64,000 bases of DNA. Source: Diaporthe sp. PMI_573. Lineage: Eukaryota; Ascomycota; Sordariomycetes; Diaporthales; Diaporthaceae. A model generated the notes under the pieces. It was given only the letters and a program-made list of their open reading frames with translations, was not told the origin of the DNA and did not search any database. Numbering within the stretch: position 1 is the stretch's first letter; each line of letters begins with the position of its first letter. Both the position numbers and the translations under genes were made by a program. This document shows positions 1 through 10,083 of the stretch, in pieces. Location of the stretch: NCBI GenBank assembly GCA_021399435.1, contig JAJTUP010000028.1, forward strand, positions 434,001-498,000. Direction: 5' to 3'.

Positions 1-250
1 TGTCGGCTTCTTTCTTTGAGAAGAACCCTTCCAGGTGGGCTAGGGCTTTGGGGACATGGTCTCTCACAAATTGAACATGTTCCGGGTCTTCGTCAGCCGG
101 GAACGGGATCTTCTTGCCGTCAAATGTCTTCGAGCTGCCCAGGGCGGCGAGAGTCACAGTGTTGGTATCCGGCTGACTGCTGTCAAACTTGATCACCTCT
201 TTAGGTAGAGGTAAGTGCTGCCAACGCTTCCTGCGAGGGTCTGCTTCTAA
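1..250 (-). CDS. Partial ORF of unknown protein, cut by the window edge
   Basis: Read on the minus strand, this stretch stays open to the window edge and gives about 80 residues of ordinary-looking protein, with basic RRKRW followed by LPLPKEVIKFD and later KKIPFPADEDPEH. I do not recognise a family. The ORF continues to the left outside the window. On its upstream side it meets the LINE body at about 250-262, where the antisense reading turns cysteine- and leucine-rich and is probably no longer real. The LINE or a rearrangement has therefore probably removed the 5' part of this gene. That the stretch is coding is an inference from composition and open frame alone. Confidence 0.35.
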
Positions 251-3194
251 TCTTGTAGCAAGTGCGGAGATGTGGAGGAGGTGGTCACAGCAATCCAAAG
301 AGCAATAGAGAAGGCGGTCCCTCAGACGCGCATCTCGAGCAGAGCTAGAGAAGGGTGGAACGATGAGTGTAGAGAAGTATTGGTAGAGACGAAGAGGCTA
401 AAGAGGATACACAACCAGCTCAACAGTAAGGAACCACAAAGCCAGAACGATCAAGAAGGCGCTGCGGAATACGCATAGGGAACAAGTCGAGAAGGCGGCT
501 GAGTCAACAGAAGGACTATGGGAGATAGCCAAATGGGCAAGAACAAGAGAAACACGGTCAGAAAGGACTACGCCAGCGATACAACACCCTGAGACGCAGT
601 GTGAGCTCACAGAACCGAGCGATAAAGCAGAGCTATTCAAGGACACCTTCTTTCCCACACCCCCGGAAGCAGACCTGGAAGACGTACAGGACGCGGAGTA
701 CAGCAACCAAATCGAACTGCCGCCAATAGCGGAAAAGGAGATAGAAGATGCCATCCGCGCAGCATCCCCATTCAAGGCCCCCGGACCCGACGGAATCACG
801 AGCAAGGCCCTGCAAGCCGGACGACCTCAGCTCACAGCTCACCTGCTAAGAATCTTCAATCAAAGCCTTAAACTAGGCCACTGCCCAGCCCACTTTCGAG
901 GATCACTCACGGCGGTACTGCGCAAACCAGGGAAAGACAACTATACGAAACCGAAGGCATACCGACCAATCGCGTTACCCAATACTATGGGCAAAATAAT
1001 GGACGCGGTCATTGCCCAGCGGCTAAATTACCTAGTAGAGACATACCAGCTGCTTCCACCAACTCACATAGGAGGAAGAAAGATGCGCTCGACGGGGCAT
1101 GCGCTCCACGCCGTTACGGGGAAGATATACGAGGCGTGGAACAAAAAGAAGACCCATGTGGCTAGCCTCCTCCTGCTCGACGTATCGGGCGCATTCGACA
1201 ATGTGTCCCACGCGCGCTTACTACACAACCTGCGGAAAAGAAAGATCGACGAGAAGACCGTCAGATGGGTCGCAAGCTTCCTCAGCAACAGACACACGCG
1301 CATCACAATAGATGGATTCCACTCCACAGAATACGCAATAAGCACAGGCATCCCTCAAGGCTCTCCACTGTCGCCTATCCTCTACCTATTCTACAATGCT
1401 GACCTCATAGACATGTGCAATTAGGAGACGGACGTTCTACCCCCAGGATACATAGACGACATAGCAATCCTAGCATGGGCGGAAACGACAGAGAAGACGT
1501 GCGACATCCTCAGCAGAACTCTACAAAAAGCACAGCAATGGGCCAACACGCATGCGTCCGTCTTCGCCCCAGACAAGTTCCAGCTTACACACTTTACAAG
1601 GACGAGCAAAAAGATTGACACAAACCACCCGATCCAAACGATCTGGGGCGAAATCAAACCAAAGCCAACCTGCAAATACCTAGGGCTAACGATGGACACT
1701 AAGCTAACATGGAGAGCACATATAGAAGAGGTCAGACAGAAGGTAACAAAAACAGTACATGCGCTGAGTAACCTTGGGAACTCAAATTGGGGTGCCAGCC
1801 TTATAGACCTGAGAAAAATTTACGAGGGAACGGCACTGCCCCAGATGATGTATGCGTGCTCGATATGGACAAACGAGAACGGAAAGAAGCACACCTACAC
1901 TAAGAAGGCACTTAACATCCTGCAGAGCATCCAGGCAAGAGCAGCAAGAATCATATGTGGAGCGTTCAAAGCCACATCAAGGGCCGCACTCGATATTGAA
2001 GCGTTTCTCCTCTCCATCGAGCAGCAAATATGGAAACACAACGCCGACACAGTCACCCGACTCCTCTCCAGAAATAGGATAGCAAACACCGTAGGATTCC
2101 AACCCACGGATGCCACGCACACAATCGAGCGCAGGAAACACACGGGGTCCTGGCAGTGGATCTTTAGCGAGATGAGAGACAAGTGGAGGCAGGATCTTAC
2201 CACGCAGGAACCGATTTCCCCGTTTATAACACCACCGTGGCAGCGTGGCCCAAAGATCTACATAGACAAAGGCGCTGAGACAGCCCAAAACCGACACGAT
2301 AAGGAAGACGCGACGGACCAAGACCTCAGCATTTATACGGATGGGAGCTGAATAGAGGACAGAATCGGTGCCGCAGCAGTATGCCCGTTTACGGAGCAGA
2401 CACGCAGCGCGTACCTAGGACTTTCCACAACGTCAACAGTCTACGCAGCAGAACTATACGGGATCACCTTAGCACTGCAGATAGCACAAGCATACGCGGA
2501 TCGAAACGGAAGCAGACGCAACGTCGCCATCTACACAGACAATCGGGCCGCCATATGGTCGATCACCAAAGCGGAAGGACGGACAGGAGCCTACATCCTT
2601 GAGGAGATCGCACGCCAAATCCAGGACCTCCAGGATAGAGGACGACCAGTACGAGTCCGATGGGTACCGGCCCACGTAGGGATCCCAGGCAACGAAGTCG
2701 CAGATATAGCCGCGAAGGAAGCCACCGGATGGAGAGAAGACGGCAGAAGGGCACCAACTGCAAACGAGCCCCCGAAGCTATTTCCTCTCAAGACGACGCT
2801 AGGAAGGTGCAAACAGCAAGCAGAGCTAGCATGGAGTGCAAACTGGCGGAAAGACACAAAGGGCCGAGCGACATTCAGGAACACACCAGCACCCACAAAA
2901 AGAGTGCTCAAGCTACACACGGGTCTGAGGAAGAGAGATAGCGCTCTTCTCGTACAGCTCAGGACAGAAAAGGTTGGACTCAAGGACTTCCTCTTCAGTC
3001 GCAAAGTACCAGACGTGACCAGCTCTCGCTGCGAATGCGGAGCGATAAGACAGACAGTTGCCCACGTTCTCCTTTACTGCAGGACGTACAACGACCTCCA
3101 GACCATCCTCAACAAGCCACAACTAGCCACCAAAGCCATCGAATTTATGGAACAGACGCAGATCCTTGGGCAAGTCGGGATCAGAGACGCGTAG
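251..3194 (+). pseudogene. LINE ORF2 (RT-RNase H), inactivated
   Basis: Frame 2 is open from 251 to 478. The continuing protein then lies in frame 0 from about position 450 to 3194, so there is one frameshift near 420-450. Frame 0 carries two in-frame stops: TAG at 1422-1424, just before the RT catalytic box, and TGA at 2349-2351 inside the RNase H start. RT blocks are clear: FKAPGPDGI, YRPIALPNT, LLDVSGAFDNV, GIPQGSPLSPIL and YIDDIAIL, with the catalytic DD. RNase H shows YTDGS, AELYGI, YTDNRAAI and WVPAHVGIPGNEVAD. The tail has a CRCECG...HVLLYC motif typical of LINE C-termini. The TAG is explained by C-to-T at a CpA, the RIP-preferred context. It cannot make a functional enzyme as read. 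Confidence 0.85.
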
Positions 3195-3494
3195 ATGAAG
3201 CCGAGCGCTGGGGGGAGACTGTAGGTATAGCGGATGCGACACACGACGCGAGCGCCCCTACGAAGACTAGAAGACAGTGCATTAGTATCAGAACCATTAC
3301 CTAGATATGCTGGCGGGCAGATGTAGGTAGTGGTTAAGGGAGAAAAGGCTGGCCTCTGGGGACAGCTGGTCTTGTTTTGCAGGATGAAGTGGGGCGGAGC
3401 GGATCAGAATGATCCGGGCCGCGTCGGCTGTTCGCCAAGCCCGCCGAACCGGGCATAGCTGCGGAGAAATCGCGGCTGAAACCGAGTAGGCCAC

Positions 3495-3516
3495 AATCAA
3501 TCAATCAATCAATCAA
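3495..3516 (+). repeat. (ATCA)n tail of the LINE
   Basis: Five to six ATCA units lie directly after the LINE 3' UTR. Short tandem repeats at the 3' end are the usual terminus of Tad-type LINEs, so this fixes the right border of the element. Confidence 0.7.
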
Positions 3517-3611
3517 CAGAATTCGCTATCACACAAGAGTGTAGCCGTAGTGGCCGACCGCCTGAAGAATAAGAACCTTCAATAATAGCCTTAAATTAGC
3601 ATCCGCCTTAA

Positions 3612-4060
3612 TCATTATGCAGCTCTTTCACGATCCACTCCATACCAAATTCTGAAGCCGCGTAGAGCACGTCGCCATCAGCCTCTTTGCCGAGCAGAAG
3701 CTTCATGACCTGCACGTCTTCGTCAAATAAAGCTGCCTGGAGTGCGTTGCCGTGCCTTCCACCCTGCGCGTTGACGTCATCGCCCTCATCGAGTAGCTAC
3801 TATAGAATCGATAGTCACGCCTGCTCCTGAAACAATCGAACCATGTCTCGCAGAAGCTCTAGATCAGGCAAACAGGCTCTCTCAAGGCAGTACAGAAAAT
3901 ACCACTTTAAGTAGTCAATCATAACATGGATCTGGCTAGCGGCCACCGCGTAGGCTTCAAAAATAGCCCGCAGAGCGACGGCATAATGACTAACATGGTT
4001 AAACGCCTCGTTGCAAACGCGCGCCTGATACTCGTCGAAGAAAACCCAGACTCCGCCTAG
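3612..4060 (-). pseudogene. Ankyrin-repeat protein fragment
   Basis: On the minus strand the 3' part reads LLDEGDDVNAQGG, GNALQAALFDEDVQVMKLLL and GKEADGDVLYAASEFG. These match the ankyrin consensus (G.TALQAA....VVK.LL..GADVN), and the frame ends in a natural-looking stop. Upstream it continues in the same frame through three stops (TGA at about 3813, two TAG at about 3798-3803) into a helical, leucine-rich stretch with FFDEYQARVCNEAFNH. CGA-to-TGA and CAG-to-TAG changes would explain the stops. Many fungal NLRs and HET-type proteins end in such ankyrin arrays, so this is probably the tail of one. No other domain of that protein remains. Confidence 0.65.
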
Positions 4061-4085
4061 GGCCATGCAAAGCACGGACTGTCTA

Positions 4086-4235
4086 GAACTAGAACGGATC
4101 ACAGGACTAGAACGGATCACAGAACTGAAACAGATCACCGAACTGGAACGGATCACAGAACTAGAACGGACCCCGGTCCTAGAAAGCAGTCCAGAACTAG
4201 AAGGGAGTCTAGAGCTGGAAAACGCGTCAGAACTG
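4086..4235 (+). repeat. 18-bp minisatellite encoding ELERIT-like units
   Basis: About eight imperfect 18-bp units based on GAACTAGAACGGATCACA. On the plus strand a 72-residue ORF (4065-4283) reads repeated ELERIT. On the minus strand the same bases read repeated SSVIRS at the start of the ankyrin pseudogene frame. Both readings are probably incidental. The unit length is a multiple of three, so copy number could change without frameshift if either strand were ever translated. Confidence 0.6.
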
Positions 4236-4510
4236 GATATTGCAGCGACTGCCCTGACGACCGGATGCTACTATATCATATAAGTGCGATCACATTCGTT
4301 GCAAGTTGCCGCCACGAGTTCCGTTGCCTCCGCGGCTTAACCTGCCAAGTGCCCAGCAATACGTTTTCCCACAGATGTCCCCTTGTGTTGCGCTTTGGTC
4401 ATTAAGTCCTTTAAAAATACAGCTTCTCTTTACATATTTAAGACGACTTCGATTAGGAAACAACGGCGTAGGTCTATTACTAGCCGTCTGCATTAGATCA
4501 ATCCGCCACC

Positions 4511-6673
4511 ATGCGCAGAGGCGCAAGAGGAAATGCGAGGACTGCGAGCAGCCAGCCGGGACAGCGAGACGGCCAATCTGAAGAGCGGCTGAGACTGATG
4601 GTCGAGGCGTCGCCCAGCGCCATGCTCCTAGTCGACAAGTTGGGGTCGATCACCCTCGTCAACGCACAAACCGAGCACCTATTCGGCCATGCGCGGGAAG
4701 ACCTGTTCGGCAAGTCGGTCGAGATGCTGATCCCCTCGCGCTTCTGCCCCCGTCACCCGGGCTACCGCAACGACTTCTTCGCCAACCCTGGCATCCGGCC
4801 GATGGGTGCCGGACGCGACCTCTACGGCTTGCGTGCCGACGGCTCCGAGTTCCCCATCGAGATCGGGCTCAATCCGATCGTGGCCAATGAAGAGCGCATT
4901 GTCATCGCCTCGGTCATCGACATCACCGAGCGCAAGCGGAGCGATCAGCGTCTCCGGCTCGTCATCGACGCGGCGCCGACGGCGATGCTCGTGGTCGATT
5001 CCGAGGGAATCGTCCGGCTGGCTAACAAGACCTCGGACAAGCTCTTCGGCGCAATGCCCAGCAGGTTGCTCGGCGAGGGCATCGAGACGTTGATCCCAGA
5101 GCGTTTCCGCGCCAAGCATCCCGACTACCGGCAGGGCTTTTTCATGCATCCGGTTGCGCGGCCGATGGGGGCCGGACGCGATCTGCACGCGCGCCGCCTG
5201 GACGGGACGGAGTTACCCGTCGAGATCGGGCTCAGTCCACTGGAGACCGAGGAAGGCCGTTTCGTCATCGCCTCAATCATCGACACCACCGAGAGGCACC
5301 GCAACGAACAGCTGCAGGCGCAGGTCGAGGTGGCCGAGGCCGCGACCCGCGCCAAGACCGACTTCCTGGCGATGATGAGCCACGAGCTCCGCACCCCGCT
5401 CACCGGTATCTTGGGCATGATCGAGCTGTTGCGCGGTGACCCCTCGGCCGAGGAGCGTGAGGCGCTGATGGACACCCTACAGGGTTCGTCCAACAGCCTC
5501 GCCACCATCGTCACCGAGATCCTTGACTTCACTAAGATCGAGGCCGGCTGTCTCAGCATCGAAAACATCGACTTCGAGCTGACCTCGGAAATCGACACGG
5601 TCATTCAGCTGTTTACTAATGTTGCCCTCGCCAAAGGTTTACGGCTTAATTACATCGGGCCCGACTCGTCGGCCGCGCCGTTCGTCGTTCGCGGCGACCC
5701 GACGCGCTTGCGTCAGATCATCGTCAACCTAGTGGATAATGCCATCAAGTTCACCGAGGCCGGTGAGATCGAGATCGGGGTTCGTGCGCCGGAGCACAAC
5801 GACGACCAGCGCTGGCGGTTTGTCGTTCGCGACACGGGCGTCGGCATCGAGGAGACGGCGCGAAAGAAGCTCTTCGAGCCGTTCGTCCAGGCCGATCAGT
5901 CCACGACGCGCAACTTCGGCGGAACGGGACTGGGGTTAGCCATTTGCCGCCGTCTCGTCGAGGCGATGGGCGGCGAGATCAACGTGCAGAGCGTGGCGGG
6001 CGCCGGCTCGGCCTTCTGGTTCGCCCTGCCGCTGCGCAAAGGCGATGCGGCCGTGCTCGAGCGCCGCCATCAACCTCAGCGCGATCCGTTCGCACGCACG
6101 CGGCGCCCGCTCAGCATCCTAGTCGCCGAGGATAACGAGGTCATTCAAGTGCTCGTCGGCAAGATGCTCAAGCGGATGGGCCACCGAGCCGTCTGCGTCA
6201 GCGACGGCTACGCAGCGTTGCAAGCGGTCAAACGCGGTGGTTACGACCTGGTGCTGATGGATATGAATATGCCCATAATCGACGGTAGCGAGGCCACGCG
6301 CTGCATCCGCCAACTTGACGGCGACGCCTCCACGACCCCGGTCATCGCCCTAACCGCCGACGCCATGCTCGACCGCCGCAAGCACTACTACGAGGCCGGC
6401 ATCGACGAGTTGCTCACTAAACCGATCAACCCCGGACAGCTGCGTGCAAGCCTCGACCGGATCGAGCAACTTGGCGAGCGTGCTGCGGTATCAGGGGAAG
6501 TTCGAGGCGGCAGAGGAGATGAACCGGCGAGCGCTGGAGGGGAGAGAGAAGGCGCTGGGGAAGGACCACCCCGACACGCTGACCAGCGTGAGCAATCTGG
6601 CGTTGGTGCTGCAGGATCAGGGGAAGTACGAGGTTGCGGAGGAGATGAACCGGCGAGCGCTGGACGGGTATGA
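4511..6673 (+). CDS. Bacterial-type hybrid histidine kinase (PAS-PAS-HisKA-HATPase-REC)
   Basis: A single intronless ORF, GC-rich and unlike its AT-richer surroundings. Domains in order: PAS 1 (about 25-140), PAS 2 (about 150-265, a close internal copy; both contain RPMGAGRDL), HisKA with [10 protein letters not shown] (phospho-acceptor H291), HATPase_c with N-box NLVDN (about 406-410), G1 DTGVG (441-445), F-box FEPFVQAD and G2 GGTGLGL (470-476), then a receiver with acidic pair E540-D541, phospho-acceptor D584 in LMDMNMP, T615 and K637. All catalytic residues are present. By family this is a cytosolic two-component sensor that autophosphorylates on His and relays to its own Asp. No membrane segment or Hpt domain is present. 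The PAS type and absence of introns point to bacterial origin, while the start sits in CCGCCACCATGC, a eukaryote-style context. After about residue 653 the frame is only the wrong-frame reading of TPR DNA, so the true C-terminus is lost or altered. Confidence 0.85.
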   Translation: MRRGARGNARTASSQPGQRDGQSEERLRLMVEASPSAMLLVDKLGSITLVNAQTEHLFGHAREDLFGKSVEMLIPSRFCPRHPGYRNDFFANPGIRPMGAGRDLYGLRADGSEFPIEIGLNPIVANEERIVIASVIDITERKRSDQRLRLVIDAAPTAMLVVDSEGIVRLANKTSDKLFGAMPSRLLGEGIETLIPERFRAKHPDYRQGFFMHPVARPMGAGRDLHARRLDGTELPVEIGLSPLETEEGRFVIASIIDTTERHRNEQLQAQVEVAEAATRAKTDFLAMMSHELRTPLTGILGMIELLRGDPSAEEREALMDTLQGSSNSLATIVTEILDFTKIEAGCLSIENIDFELTSEIDTVIQLFTNVALAKGLRLNYIGPDSSAAPFVVRGDPTRLRQIIVNLVDNAIKFTEAGEIEIGVRAPEHNDDQRWRFVVRDTGVGIEETARKKLFEPFVQADQSTTRNFGGTGLGLAICRRLVEAMGGEINVQSVAGAGSAFWFALPLRKGDAAVLERRHQPQRDPFARTRRPLSILVAEDNEVIQVLVGKMLKRMGHRAVCVSDGYAALQAVKRGGYDLVLMDMNMPIIDGSEATRCIRQLDGDASTTPVIALTADAMLDRRKHYYEAGIDELLTKPINPGQLRASLDRIEQLGERAAVSGEVRGGRGDEPASAGGEREGAGEGPPRHADQREQSGVGAAGSGEVRGCGGDEPASAGRV

Positions 6674-6694
6674 GAAGGCGCTGGGGAATCTCAG
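6462..6694 (+). pseudogene. TPR (kinesin-light-chain type) fragment fused to the kinase 3' end
   Basis: In frame 0, one frame away from the kinase, the DNA reads two TPR units with [31 protein letters not shown] and [12 protein letters not shown]. The repeated block starts with ATGAACCGG at 6519 and again at 6645, a 126-bp (42-residue) period. This is the GKxHPDTL TPR type found at the C-terminus of many fungal NLRs and patatin-like proteins, and also in bacteria. The junction falls within the kinase codons for IEQLG and the TPR codons for SNLAS, which share the same bases at about 6464-6476. The unit stops abruptly at about 6694, where unrelated transposon-flanking DNA begins. It is a fragment, not a gene. 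Confidence 0.75.
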
Positions 6695-6857
6695 AGTGTG
6701 TAATCAACCAACTACCGTATTAATTGAGAAAATTCAATTTTACGCTAGCAGGCCTCCCCAGCCTTTCTAACGATAACAGGCCTAACGCGCTGCCAAAACC
6801 AGTTTAACGCCTCGCCAAGGCCGCATAACCCAATTCCCAGGTATTTCCGAGCCCCTA

Positions 6858-7670
6858 TTGCATTCTCCTGGCCAGAACCGACTTTTGAAGCTATTCCCAC
6901 TGCTGCGTGACAACGATATCGACGATTCTGACAATTCTGAGACAGGTGCGCGCAGCATGCCTCCTCTGACTGAGCTTTCAACCAACGCGGTACGGCCTAT
7001 ACAGCCTAAAAGGCCTGGGAGAAAGCCATTCCCTTTAGAAAAGCGAAAACCGCCTTCTTTTAAGCCAATCCAGCGAATCGAGCGTTCTTATTCGCATAAG
7101 AAGCGTATTGAAGTACTCCTCTTCCTTCAGCATCACCGGGTACGCATTGACGACAGCTGGAATCCTCATACCCGACAGAGGGAAGGCTTCGAGGCTCCTG
7201 TTGATGGGTATCGGCAACCAACGTACGAGGAGGCCCACGTCTTCTTCAAGATTCCTCTGGATACTATACGAAACTGGTGGAGGAATCGGATCAAGATCAT
7301 GGCTAATGAGGCATTGGATAAGCCTTATAGTCCTCTCTGGCCAGATCTGGAGGAACGCCTGTATGTGTTATTCTGTGAAGCTCGTCAGGAGAATAAGATA
7401 ACAACTGTCTCCTGGTTCCGGCGGAATTCTAAGCAAATCTGGAAAGAGACTTGTCCTGACTCTGAGAAGGTCTTCGTCTTCTCTAATGGCTGGTTCGCTG
7501 GCTTCAAACGCCGCTATCGAATAACGCGCCGACGCATCACGAAAAAGGCTACAAAGTTGCCTCAGGAATACGTTCCTGTTGTCAACCGATTTCTCCAATA
7601 CATTAAGCGTAACTCTCTGCTAAAGGCTCCAGGGCCGTTGCTGCCCAAGGAGAAAGACAGGGCAATATGA
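6858..7670 (+). pseudogene. pogo-type transposase, N-terminal half
   Basis: The ORF contains a basic, proline-rich leader, then EEAHVFFKIPLDTIRNWWRN (a first helix-turn-helix) and a CENP-B/Tc5-type second DNA-binding domain ending in FVFSNGWFAGFKRRYRIT. This two-HTH layout is typical of pogo-superfamily transposases. The first ATG in frame is at about 6957. The protein breaks at about residue 255 (around 7640) just where the DDE catalytic domain should begin; the remaining codons to the stop look unrelated. No TIR could be assigned. The catalytic half is missing on this strand; a piece of a similar domain lies on the opposite strand at 8130-8309. Confidence 0.7.
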
Positions 7671-8129
7671 ATGGGGACAGCTCTTCAAATTGAAAAGTAT
7701 ATGATAGATGTTGGAATAGCACTCAGTCTGATCGTACGCAGGTGTCGAAGGCGATATGGCGGAACAGACGGGACTGGGTCCCGGCAGCCAGGAGGCATTT
7801 AGCCCAAGGCCTTCGTACGGCAAAACCATCTTTGCCTCTTAGAAAAAGCAAGCAATACAGACCCAATCAACCCATCGTTACGCGATACCCCGTACTTAAT
7901 TAGAAAGTCTGTAACGAGGTTTCTTCCACCACCAAGAGACACTAGGAGCATATTGAATAAAGCAAGCAAGCCGGACTTTCCGCGAAGGGTATCATTAGAA
8001 AGGAGATACAGGACGAGATTGCATATCATAAATAAGGTAATAAGTAAAGCATCGGCCCGGGAAATTTCTTTCCAGGTTGATGAAGTAAAGAGAACAGGTG
8101 TCCGAAGATACCTTATATATAAACGACTC

Positions 8130-8309
8130 TGTTGTCCAGTTGGCAAGGTGGTAGGCGCCTTGGACAATGACGAACGGTGGGATACACCAGCCCTTTGCAT
8201 TAATGCATTCAATAACTGTTGCCCATTCTCGGTTTCCAGGTTGTATTGATTTGGCCTTTCCACGTCTGTCAGCACGTGTAACATGAGCGAAGTCATCCCC
8301 TGTCAGCAT
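8130..8309 (-). pseudogene. pogo/Fot1-type transposase, DDE-domain scrap (opposite orientation)
   Basis: On the minus strand the reading RGKAKSIQPGNREWATVIEC, then INAKGWCIPPFVIV and GAYHLANW, matches the first part of the DDE_1 domain of Fot1/Pot2-like transposases, which have RGKAKxxQPGNREW...GWxxPPFxI. The match ends near 8130, and both flanks are unrelated. It lies head-to-head with the N-terminal half at 6858-7670, so if both come from one element, an inversion plus deletions separated them. Too short to have function. Confidence 0.65.
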
Positions 8310-8524
8310 AAGAGAACTAAGTGGCTTTATGTTGGGTGATTGATCCGACGGAATCTCTCCCCCTCATGTGCAGGATTTCGTATGTTGTGGTGATTGTTGT
8401 GCTAGCCCGATTGGCGGGCGAGTGACCCGGGCGATTTCACACAATACAACCTTATAGGTCAGGCCTCGAACGGCATCCATCCTGACATCGACAGCCGCAA
8501 ATATTGGAAGTTCCTATATTGTCC

Positions 8525-8625
8525 CTCTTCTAGAGCTAGATCAGTCCTACGGTGAAATACCCACCCATCCTAGCTATGTTTGAGAAAGGGGTCGGGCCAC
8601 TTAAATTCATATGCCAAGCTCAACT
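8525..8625 (+). repeat. Diverged dispersed repeat, copy 1 (second copy near 33362-33520)
   Basis: The segment with CTAGATCAGTCCTACGGTG followed by AAATACCCA, and later AAATTCATATGCCA, can be matched by eye to 33370-33520 (CTAGGTCAGTTCTGTAACGG, AAATACCCA, AAATTGATATGCCA). The copies are well diverged. No coding content was recognised, and the rest of 8310-8910 holds nothing I can identify. Confidence 0.4.
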
Positions 8626-8913
8626 TCAAGCTCATAAAGTAGGCGACCGGCCAGCTACCAGATCGCAGAAAATATTTGTATTACAAATCGCCAAGATCGA
8701 CGTGTTGGGCACCAGGGACCACCAGACGATACAGCGTCTGGGTATTGTTCCCCCCCAATTAGATTGTCGGTACATCATCATTGGCATTCATAGCAGTTTT
8801 CTTTTCAATAACTCCGCTTAGTATAGAAGCGTTTATGTTGGCGCTATTTAAAAAGCTTCTATAAAAAGACGTAGAGGAGCCGTAGAATATATGATATGTT
8901 CTGCTCTGTTGAC

Positions 8914-9966
8914 TTATTCCTCGCTTGAACGATCTTGACTGGCATATCCTTCTTGGTTCCTCCTCCCTGCAGTCATGGACGCAAGTCGTAGATCTCGAAT
9001 ACTGTTAATCCGTCTTAAATTAATTCCGCTCGTTGCCACTAATCCAGTATGAGGAGAGAACCGATTGGTCGTAATAGTGGAAGGTGATGGGTGAGACGAT
9101 TGAGCGCCCGATGCTTGTGTTCTTAAGGACGGGTCAACCAACGTTACGGAGGATTGTGTGCCACACGGGTAATCTATGGATTCGCAATATTCGGCGAGGG
9201 ACCGCGCAGAGAGATCAGTTGAGGGTGATTCTGATCGATTGTTGTTATAATCATTTTGATGGTTATTTCGGCATGTTTGCTGTGCAAGAGTTGTCGTTGT
9301 TTGAAAGCCCTTGTTTGTCAAGTCACCCCTTTCCACAATAGGCCTTGAGCAAATTGACCCTGTTGGCCTAGATTGTGGAAAATGGGTCAACACTCCCCGT
9401 TTGCACGCCAGAACCCACGTCTTTAGATTGTCATAAATGGCCCCACCGGCAGACCTCGTCGATAGAGAAGCGGAAACATGTCCTGATTGGTCAACAGCAG
9501 GTGTCTTCCTCCTTGGACTGTTCTCGAGGGGTAACGGGCCGGTGCAATTGAAGGAGCACAGCGTCAGATCGAAGCCCTTGACGAAGTCTACTTCGACAAG
9601 CGATGGATCAAAATCCAAGCTGTCGTCGTAGAAGAATTTGGTTCCGTAGCTGGGAAATGACCGCATTAGACAAGAACATTGGAGGGGGCAAGTACGTACC
9701 TGTTTCTCAAATCAAACCAAGGAGGTTCTGACTTGCCACAGGACCTTAAATGCCGCTCCCTCTCGCTGCAGAACGGTGTGTTAATCAACGTTCTAGAGCA
9801 CAACACAGCTCGATACGTACCGTTCCAAAGGAGTTGGCTTCTTCTTCTCGTACCATCTATATGCATCTTGGGTAAGCCTTGAGCTTGTTCTTGTCGGAAG
9901 GAAAGACAGACTCCTTGTAGTATTGCGCTCGGTTGACAAGCGTTTCGGTTGCTCAAGACCAGTCTA
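8914..9966 (-). CDS. Spliced orphan gene, three exons seen
   Basis: Two phase-consistent introns connect three minus-strand exons: exon 3 8914-9649, exon 2 9700-9765, exon 1 9821 to about 9966. Intron 9650-9699 (50 nt) has donor GTACGT and acceptor TTTCCCAG with TCTAATG as branch site. Intron 9766-9820 (55 nt) has donor GTACGT, acceptor CTGCAG and GATTAAC as branch site. The joined reading crosses both junctions in frame: YRWYEKKKPTPLER, then HLRSCGKSEPPWFDLRN, then YGTKFFYDDSLDFDPSLVEV. The rest is Ser/Thr/Asn-rich without known domain, signal peptide or membrane segment, and ends in a basic/acidic tail with RRNQEGYASQ. The start codon is not identified; exon 1 reaches a stop near 9967 and an AG there could be another acceptor. 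At least about 310 residues. No function assigned. Confidence 0.6.
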
Positions 9967-10083
9967 GCATGGACGTATGCAAAGCTTGATAACCTGGACC
10001 AGGCTGAAAGGCTGGCCCAGGATGTTTTCAAATCACCAAAAGGGGCACAAGCGAAGAAAGATACCACACAGGATGCAAAAAAC
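9949..10083 (+). pseudogene. TPR scrap
   Basis: The plus strand reads SLAWTYAKLDNLDQAERLAQ followed by DVFKS, the helix pair of a TPR of the fungal NLR/kinesin-light-chain type. Only one unit is present, and it abuts or overlaps the 5' end of the minus-strand orphan gene. Nothing NLR-like lies on either side. Confidence 0.5.

Larger units (their letters stand above)
251..3519 (+). mobile_element. 5'-truncated LINE (non-LTR retrotransposon, Tad/I-like with RNase H)
   Basis: The body runs from the linker just before the reverse transcriptase through RT, RNase H and a C-terminal Cys-His motif, then about 300 bp of 3' UTR ending in a short (ATCA)n tail at about 3495-3516. No endonuclease domain or 5' UTR is present, so it is a typical 5'-truncated insertion. 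An RNase H domain after the RT is known for fungal Tad-clade and I-clade LINEs. I could not find a convincing target-site duplication. The 5' junction is near 251-262, where a stop in the LINE frame (248-250) marks the last foreign codon. Confidence 0.85.
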
